A DNA stretch of 64,000 nucleotides from Kosakonia quasisacchari. Its GTDB lineage: Bacteria > Pseudomonadota > Gammaproteobacteria > Enterobacterales > Enterobacteriaceae. Positions 59,746 to 64,000 of this stretch are shown here, one piece after another (the stretch's first letter is position 1; each line of letters opens with the position of its first letter). The stretch spans positions 62,001 to 126,000 of the forward strand of contig NZ_SJOP01000001.1 of assembly GCF_004331415.1 (NCBI RefSeq), given 5' to 3'. A program made the position numbers and the translations under genes. Below the pieces are notes generated by a model, which was given only the letters and a program-made list of their open reading frames with translations, made no database searches and was not told the origin of the DNA.

Positions 59746-61455
59746 TCACTTTTTACCGTTAGGTTTCAACTGCTCACCCGGTTTGAGCATGAACAACTCA
59801 TCATCGCGGGTGGAGTAGCGTACGGTCCCATCTGCCAGCAGATACGCGCCTTCGGTAAAGCCTGCGCCGTTGATGAATGGCGCGACCGCATCCAGTTTGC
59901 CGCGCATGGCCGCTTCCAGCGCCAGCAATGCATAAGGCGCGATATTGTCGACATTGGCATAAATGTACTGCGGCTCATCAACAAAGAAGTTATTCAGCCG
60001 TTTCGTCGCCAGAATATTGTCTGCCACCTTATCGGCCAGCGTCAGATAGCCTTTGTCGCCGGTGGATTGCCACAGATCGATCAGCGCAAAGATGGCATAG
60101 GGCTCGCTGTTTTTGGTGTTCAAATCCAGCTTGCTGTTTTTACCGCCCGGTTCACCGATATCACCCAGCCCCTGGCCTTTGGCAATGCCGCGCGCCACTT
60201 TCCACATCTCGGCATCCGGTGCCAGTGTCCAGGCGCGGGCATAAGAGAGCAGGAATTCGTTCCCCGCCGGATAAGGCTTTAACACCGTGCCTTTCTTGCC
60301 GTAATAACCGTCGCGTTTCAGCGTGTAGTTCGACAAGTCGGTGCCGTTTGCCAGCATCGGGCGGAAGGTGTTGGTTTTCTCATCATAGGCGTAATGCGCA
60401 AAGGCTTTCAGGCCATCAAGCGTCCACTTTTTGATGTCGTTGCCATCGGCACCCAGCGATTTTGCCAGCGCTAACTGCATCAGGGCGTTTTCGGAGTAGA
60501 GCGTGCTGGTGCGGCCTTTCAGCATCATGTTGCCTTCCAGCGCGTCGGCGCCAAACTCCGGTCCAAACTGGCGCTGCGCACGGTCGCCATACTTTGAGTT
60601 GGTATCGGTGTCGTCGGTGGTTTCGGCGCGTTTCAGCGCTTGCGTAAACTGATAAACACCCAACCCGGTCTTTTTATCGCGTGGCAATACATACTGTTCC
60701 GCCAACCGCTTCGCCCAGGTAAGCGCGCCTTTCTCGCCATCGTATTGATAAAGTAGCGAAGCAGAATAAATTAAGTCGTTGCCAGCATTAAGAAAACTCA
60801 GCCCTTTGGTGGCGAAGAACGGCGGTTGCTGTTCAAAGTGGCTGGCCCACAGTTTGCCCATCTCTTTGCCGTATTCGCCGTGGCGACTGGTTTCTAGAAT
60901 TTTCCAGTCGTAAACATGTGCGTTCCAGAACGCGCGGATAAAGCGTGCGGTTGCCGGTTTGTCCACGGCAAACATCAAGTCGTAGTAGGGGTAGGCATTT
61001 TTCAGTTCATGGACCATCTCTTTTTCGCTTGGCCCTTGTGGCTCGAGCGTTTTCAGATCGATAAAACGGTGCCCGCCCCATAACAGCAGCCCGCTTTTGT
61101 CCTGGTAGTGCTGGAAGTAGTAACGGACATTATCTTCCGCCCGTTTTTTATACTTCGCGTCACCCGTCAGGTTGCTCAGGCCAACCAGCACGCGCATCAG
61201 ATTCTGCTGCGCGGAGAAGTTCGACAGCACCGCCGTTTTTCCATCCGGAAAGACCCACTCCATCTGCTTACCAGTGCGTGGATCAACGCCATCCGCCAGC
61301 AGCGGCACATTGCTGTGATGTTTGTCACCGGCTTTATCGATGACCGTATCGGCAAACGCTTTGACGCTGCTTAATCGTGCACTCTCCTGCGCAAATGCCG
61401 TGCAGGAGAAGATACCGAGAAGACTGACCGCCAGTGCTATTTTTGACAGTTTCAT
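59746..61455 (-). CDS. Periplasmic pectate lyase, PL2 family (PelY/PelW-like)
   Basis: A 569-residue exported enzyme with signal peptide (MKLSKIALAVSLLGIFSCTA, cut after AFA). The mature protein has the (alpha/alpha) barrel pattern of PL2 endo- or exo-pectate lyases, with segments like NLMRVLVGLSNLTGDAKY, LLLWGGHRFIDL and NAYPYYDLMF. The length agrees with Yersinia/Dickeya periplasmic PL2 enzymes. It would cut oligogalacturonates that enter through the KdgM-type porin encoded 74 bases upstream. Confidence 0.88.
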   Translation of the reverse strand: MKLSKIALAVSLLGIFSCTAFAQESARLSSVKAFADTVIDKAGDKHHSNVPLLADGVDPRTGKQMEWVFPDGKTAVLSNFSAQQNLMRVLVGLSNLTGDAKYKKRAEDNVRYYFQHYQDKSGLLLWGGHRFIDLKTLEPQGPSEKEMVHELKNAYPYYDLMFAVDKPATARFIRAFWNAHVYDWKILETSRHGEYGKEMGKLWASHFEQQPPFFATKGLSFLNAGNDLIYSASLLYQYDGEKGALTWAKRLAEQYVLPRDKKTGLGVYQFTQALKRAETTDDTDTNSKYGDRAQRQFGPEFGADALEGNMMLKGRTSTLYSENALMQLALAKSLGADGNDIKKWTLDGLKAFAHYAYDEKTNTFRPMLANGTDLSNYTLKRDGYYGKKGTVLKPYPAGNEFLLSYARAWTLAPDAEMWKVARGIAKGQGLGDIGEPGGKNSKLDLNTKNSEPYAIFALIDLWQSTGDKGYLTLADKVADNILATKRLNNFFVDEPQYIYANVDNIAPYALLALEAAMRGKLDAVAPFINGAGFTEGAYLLADGTVRYSTRDDELFMLKPGEQLKPNGKK

Positions 61456-61473
61456 TATTCGCCTCTTAGATAA

Positions 61474-61503
61474 AAATAAGGATTTCTACCGAAACCCTTA
61501 TTT
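61474..61503 (-). terminator. Intercistronic attenuator between kdgM-like and pectate lyase genes
   Basis: AAATAAGG and CCTTATTT (61474-61481, 61496-61503) with an inner TTTC/GAAA stem; TTT follows on the minus strand. It may reduce lyase relative to porin. Confidence 0.5.
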
Positions 61504-61528
61504 ATGTTTGCTACCCTGCAATTATTTA

Positions 61529-62230
61529 TTAGAAATTATATTTCACACCGACACGATAACGAGTCTGACGCTCATCGGTATATTTGCTACCGGAAACGTT
61601 GCCCACGGCAATATATGGCGACCAGTTTTTATCAAGTTTGTATGTCAGTTTGAGATCGTGCGTCCAGTCGTAGTTTTCATTATCTGCAATCAGCACGCCG
61701 GCGGACGTGGCGTGTTTGTAATCCAGTTCGTAATCGAGTTGGTAATCACCGAAAATTTTCCACGACACTGCGGCGGTCAGGTTATAGCCGTTTTCGCTGG
61801 TGTCTTTTGCCGTGCCGATGTTGTTGGAGTTACGTTTGAAATAGGGGCGGTAGCGCAGCGTTGCGCCAACATCATTGCTAAAGTTTACTTTGCCGCGCAG
61901 GTACGGGCGATAGTTGTTCGCCGTGGAGCTACTGTCGAGTGAGAAACCTGGCTCGATCTGGAAGGTGGGGTTAATTTTATAGACATAGCTGGCCACCACT
62001 TCGGTACCATTACTCACCGTCTCGTGATACGCCTTATCTTTATTTTGCGAACCTTTCCATTTGCCTTCCAGCGATAAACCAAAGCCGTTAGCAAAACGGT
62101 GCGACATTAATAAACGATCTTTGTGGTTATTACCGCCACTATCATTTAATTCATGGCGATAATCAAATGTTACCGCATGGGCGGCAATACTGATAAAAGG
62201 TACAGTAACTAATAACAAAGTGCGCAACAT
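61529..62230 (-). CDS. KdgM-family oligogalacturonate porin
   Basis: A 233-residue outer-membrane protein of the 12-stranded KdgM type. Signal peptide MLRTLLLVTVPFISIAAHA, then VTFDYRHELNDSGGNNHKDR, the classical KdgM beginning, and an aromatic C-terminus (YRVGVKYNF). It passes pectin oligomers to the periplasm. First gene of the pair with the PL2 lyase. A KdgR-like sequence lies 390 bases upstream. Confidence 0.93.
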   Translation of the reverse strand: MLRTLLLVTVPFISIAAHAVTFDYRHELNDSGGNNHKDRLLMSHRFANGFGLSLEGKWKGSQNKDKAYHETVSNGTEVVASYVYKINPTFQIEPGFSLDSSSTANNYRPYLRGKVNFSNDVGATLRYRPYFKRNSNNIGTAKDTSENGYNLTAAVSWKIFGDYQLDYELDYKHATSAGVLIADNENYDWTHDLKLTYKLDKNWSPYIAVGNVSGSKYTDERQTRYRVGVKYNF

Positions 62231-63042
62231 AATATCCCCTATTATTTATAGTCAAAAGGTACAAGATGTTCTCTGCGAAAAATGCAGATAGTTTTAATTC
62301 AAAGAGGAATGGTTAATTCGCTCTCATTGCAAGTTCATATAATTACCAAGCATAATAATTATGCCAAATATAGTTTCGTTGTCGTCATTATTGATAGCGA
62401 CAGCAACGTTAATGCTACTTTTAAAGTGGCGTGTGGTGCCGGGTGCCTCCCGGTGAATTGGGTGCCGATCTCCCCAATCCGTCCATAAAAATGAAACTTT
62501 ATTGAGAATGACCTCATATCAGCATGACCCCTCCGCTTAGGGGGATTCACCACACAAAATACGGTTTTGTCTGCATCAAGATATCTTTATCCTATCAACT
62601 GGAACGGACTTTTACACAATTTGAAATGATGTTTTGAGACTGAGATCGAACATTTAAAAGTAGAATAAAAATTATTCTTTAGCCGGTTATAAAGATAATC
62701 CTAATGATAATAAATCATTTAAAATCAATAAGTTAAATTGATTGCATACATAGGTGTATGTATGTGTTTTTGTATGGTTTGTAGTAGTAAATAAATAGCT
62801 GAATAAATTTATTCCTGGAATAAAAGACGAACATTTGACACAAAATGCAATACACTGGGCAAATCAGGGAGAGTACAGAAAGGAAAATCAGGGTGATTTA
62901 TGTTGTTGCAAACTAAACAGACATTAAACGAGCCAGAATCACGCTTGATCTGACTGAACCCATCCCGCACATTCAGGAAAAAAGACCATGCCTCCGTTAA
63001 CGGAGAGGAAAATAATAAAACATTACCCTCTGGAGTACCTAC
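62231..63042. other. Long divergent intergenic region, kdgM-like / LuxR-type gene
   Basis: 812 AT-rich bases without a supported gene. It contains two hairpins with the same TGCC loop motif (62439-62453 and 62458-62477) and a KdgR-like sequence (62620-62638). Both divergent promoters must lie here. Confidence 0.5.
62620..62638. promoter_or_regulatory. KdgR-like operator
   Basis: The core TGAAATGATGTTTT agrees fully with the symmetric core TRAAAYRNYRTTTY of KdgR boxes; the outer arm on one side deviates. It is 390 bases from the kdgM start, far for a classical operator, so the role is uncertain. Confidence 0.35.
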
Positions 63043-63579
63043 ATGACTATCTACGGGAAGGATCGCCTTTTCATTTATGGTATTGAGAAAATACTCAGAC
63101 AACTTAGCAGGGAAAAAGGTAGCCGTTTTTGCAATGGTGAACCCACAATATATGTCACCACGGGAATGGACATTGTGGAAATGTACTCGCTGTTTTTCTC
63201 CCGTCCGCCCGCGCACTACTCTATTTTCATCTCTTCAGAACGTCACTTTGACTCGCTGTCGCTGCTTTTTCCCGGCCTTGTGAAATTATGTCTGGCCGAA
63301 AGGTTACGCGTCGAAGAGCTGCGCCAGGCGCTGGAAGTGATGAGTCTGTTATCTGCACAGAATCAGCAGCCAGGTTACAACCACGGCGCATTTAAATTCA
63401 CCAGCGCCGAACAGCAAATTATGCGCCTGCTGCTGCGTGGATATTCGGTGGAGGATATCGCCCGCATTCGCGGTGTTAGCCCGACTACCGTCAGTGTGCA
63501 GCGCAACGGTTTAATGAAGCGCACCGGCACCAAAAGTTTGCAGGCGCTTTGTTCGCTCTACACCGCAATGCGCGCATAA
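63043..63579 (+). CDS. LuxR-type HTH regulator
   Basis: A 178-residue transcription factor. The C-terminal helix-turn-helix is FTSAEQQIMRLLLRGYSVED followed by IARIRGVSPTTVSVQRNGLM. The N-terminal part (MTIYGKDRLFIYGIEKILRQ) is a degenerate receiver-like domain without a visible phospho-Asp, as in RcsA/BglJ/GadE-like proteins. GGAG lies about 8 bases before the ATG. Divergent from the pectin genes; target unknown. Confidence 0.85.
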   Translation: MTIYGKDRLFIYGIEKILRQLSREKGSRFCNGEPTIYVTTGMDIVEMYSLFFSRPPAHYSIFISSERHFDSLSLLFPGLVKLCLAERLRVEELRQALEVMSLLSAQNQQPGYNHGAFKFTSAEQQIMRLLLRGYSVEDIARIRGVSPTTVSVQRNGLMKRTGTKSLQALCSLYTAMRA

Positions 63580-63601
63580 AAAAAGCGCCTGGCCGGCGCT
63601 T
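63577..63601 (-). terminator. Terminator between LuxR-type gene and hydrolase gene
   Basis: AAGCGCC (63583-63589) and GGCGCTT (63595-63601) stem; on the minus strand it is followed by a run of seven T, so it serves mainly the hydrolase gene. Confidence 0.85.
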
Positions 63602-63631
63602 CACAACACAACCTGGTGCGGGCAAACAGCC

Positions 63632-64000
63632 TTAGCATGTGGCCAGTAAAAAGTCGCTGACGGTCTTCATGCACAGCGGCCGCTCTTCGACATGGGGCAT
63701 GTGGCTTGAGGACTCAAAAATCACCCACTGCGCTCCGGTAATATGGTCTTTGAAGGGTTGCACCACTTCCGGCGTCGCTTCGTCGTAACGCCCGGAAATT
63801 AACAGCGTCGGCACGCGCACTTGCTTTAACCGGTCGATAATTGTCCAGTTTTTCATGCTGCCAATAACGTGGAATTCGGTGGGGCCATTCATGGCGTGGT
63901 AAACGGTAGGATCGGCCTCCATGGCGTCAAACGTGCGTTGCACTTCTGCAGGCCACGGGTCGAGCCGACACACATGGCGCTGATAAAACACCTGGCTTGC
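63632..64000 (-). CDS. Alpha/beta hydrolase, proline iminopeptidase-like (N-terminus beyond window)
   Basis: Only the last 122 or so codons are visible. [20 protein letters not shown] carries the catalytic Asp region and [12 protein letters not shown] carries the catalytic His of an S33-type alpha/beta hydrolase. The frame is open to the window edge, so the GTG at 63991 is an internal valine. The nucleophile Ser lies outside. Substrate not determinable. Confidence 0.85.
   Translation of the reverse strand, partial: ASQVFYQRHVCRLDPWPAEVQRTFDAMEADPTVYHAMNGPTEFHVIGSMKNWTIIDRLKQVRVPTLLISGRYDEATPEVVQPFKDHITGAQWVIFESSSHMPHVEERPLCMKTVSDFLLATC

Noticed and set aside
62809..63216. 135-codon minus-strand frame upstream of and across the LuxR-type gene start
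   Set aside because: Overlaps the start of the better supported LuxR-type gene, lacks a ribosome site and its sequence shows no domain.

Overview
The window is chromosomal DNA from an enterobacterium. The block ybbA-ybbP, selU, purK-purE, lpxH, ppiB, cysS, ybcI, ybcJ, folD, type 1-like fimbriae, fimZ, argU tRNA runs in the same order as in Escherichia coli K-12. The proteins match the E. coli versions closely but not identically. The extra content (an scp propionate operon, a pectate lyase with a KdgM-type porin, a bgl operon, many small island genes) suggests a plant-associated relative such as Kosakonia or a neighbouring genus. The genus is an inference.

Layout. 1-2901: end of an ABC export-type operon (ybbA is cut by the window edge, ybbP is complete). 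3100-7118: a porin and a MetQ-MetN-MetI-type importer, sitting between ybbP and selU where E. coli K-12 has an rhs locus. 7115-13367: housekeeping genes selU, purK/purE with a PurR operator, lpxH, ppiB, cysS and ybcI. 13534-16195: a PTS EIICB permease and a LacI-family repressor with two overlapping operators, inserted between ybcI and ybcJ. 16358-17438: ybcJ and folD. 17975-26718: a chaperone-usher fimbrial cluster laid out like Salmonella fim (A, I, C, D, H, F, then Z and Y on the other strand), plus an unrecognised gene ahead of fimY. 26993-27069: tRNA-Arg(UCU), the classical integration site, followed at once by the decayed end of a tyrosine integrase.

From 27.1 kb the window is accessory. 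27.1-31.6 kb holds small genes: an IraP-like anti-adaptor, a zinc-ribbon microprotein, an Hsp20 chaperone and an exported peptide. 31740-38067 is the scpA-argK-scpB-scpC operon (succinate to propionate) with its LysR regulator. 38.2-40.4 kb carries a lipoprotein, an acetyltransferase and an orphan FlhC-like protein. 40.6-48.6 kb is an aryl-beta-glucoside system: BglG-type antiterminator, GH1 phospho-beta-glucosidase, BglF-type PTS, LamB-type porin and a divergent DUF1593 protein. Four antiterminator-site/terminator modules, one on the opposite strand, suggest that one antiterminator controls the whole set. An H-NS paralogue follows directly. 49.4-50.6 kb has two unrecognised ORFs. 51.0-56.9 kb has a LysR regulator divergent from an SDR/SnoaL unit, a fatty acid desaturase overlapping a PhnD-like binding protein, and an Old Yellow Enzyme. 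57.0-59.7 kb has a chemoreceptor and a DUF3828 protein. 59.7-62.2 kb is a pectin module (KdgM porin, PL2 pectate lyase). The window ends with a LuxR-type regulator and a truncated alpha/beta hydrolase.

No rRNA, CRISPR array, intact insertion sequence or intact prophage was seen. Functions are assigned from family resemblance recognised by eye; no database search was run.
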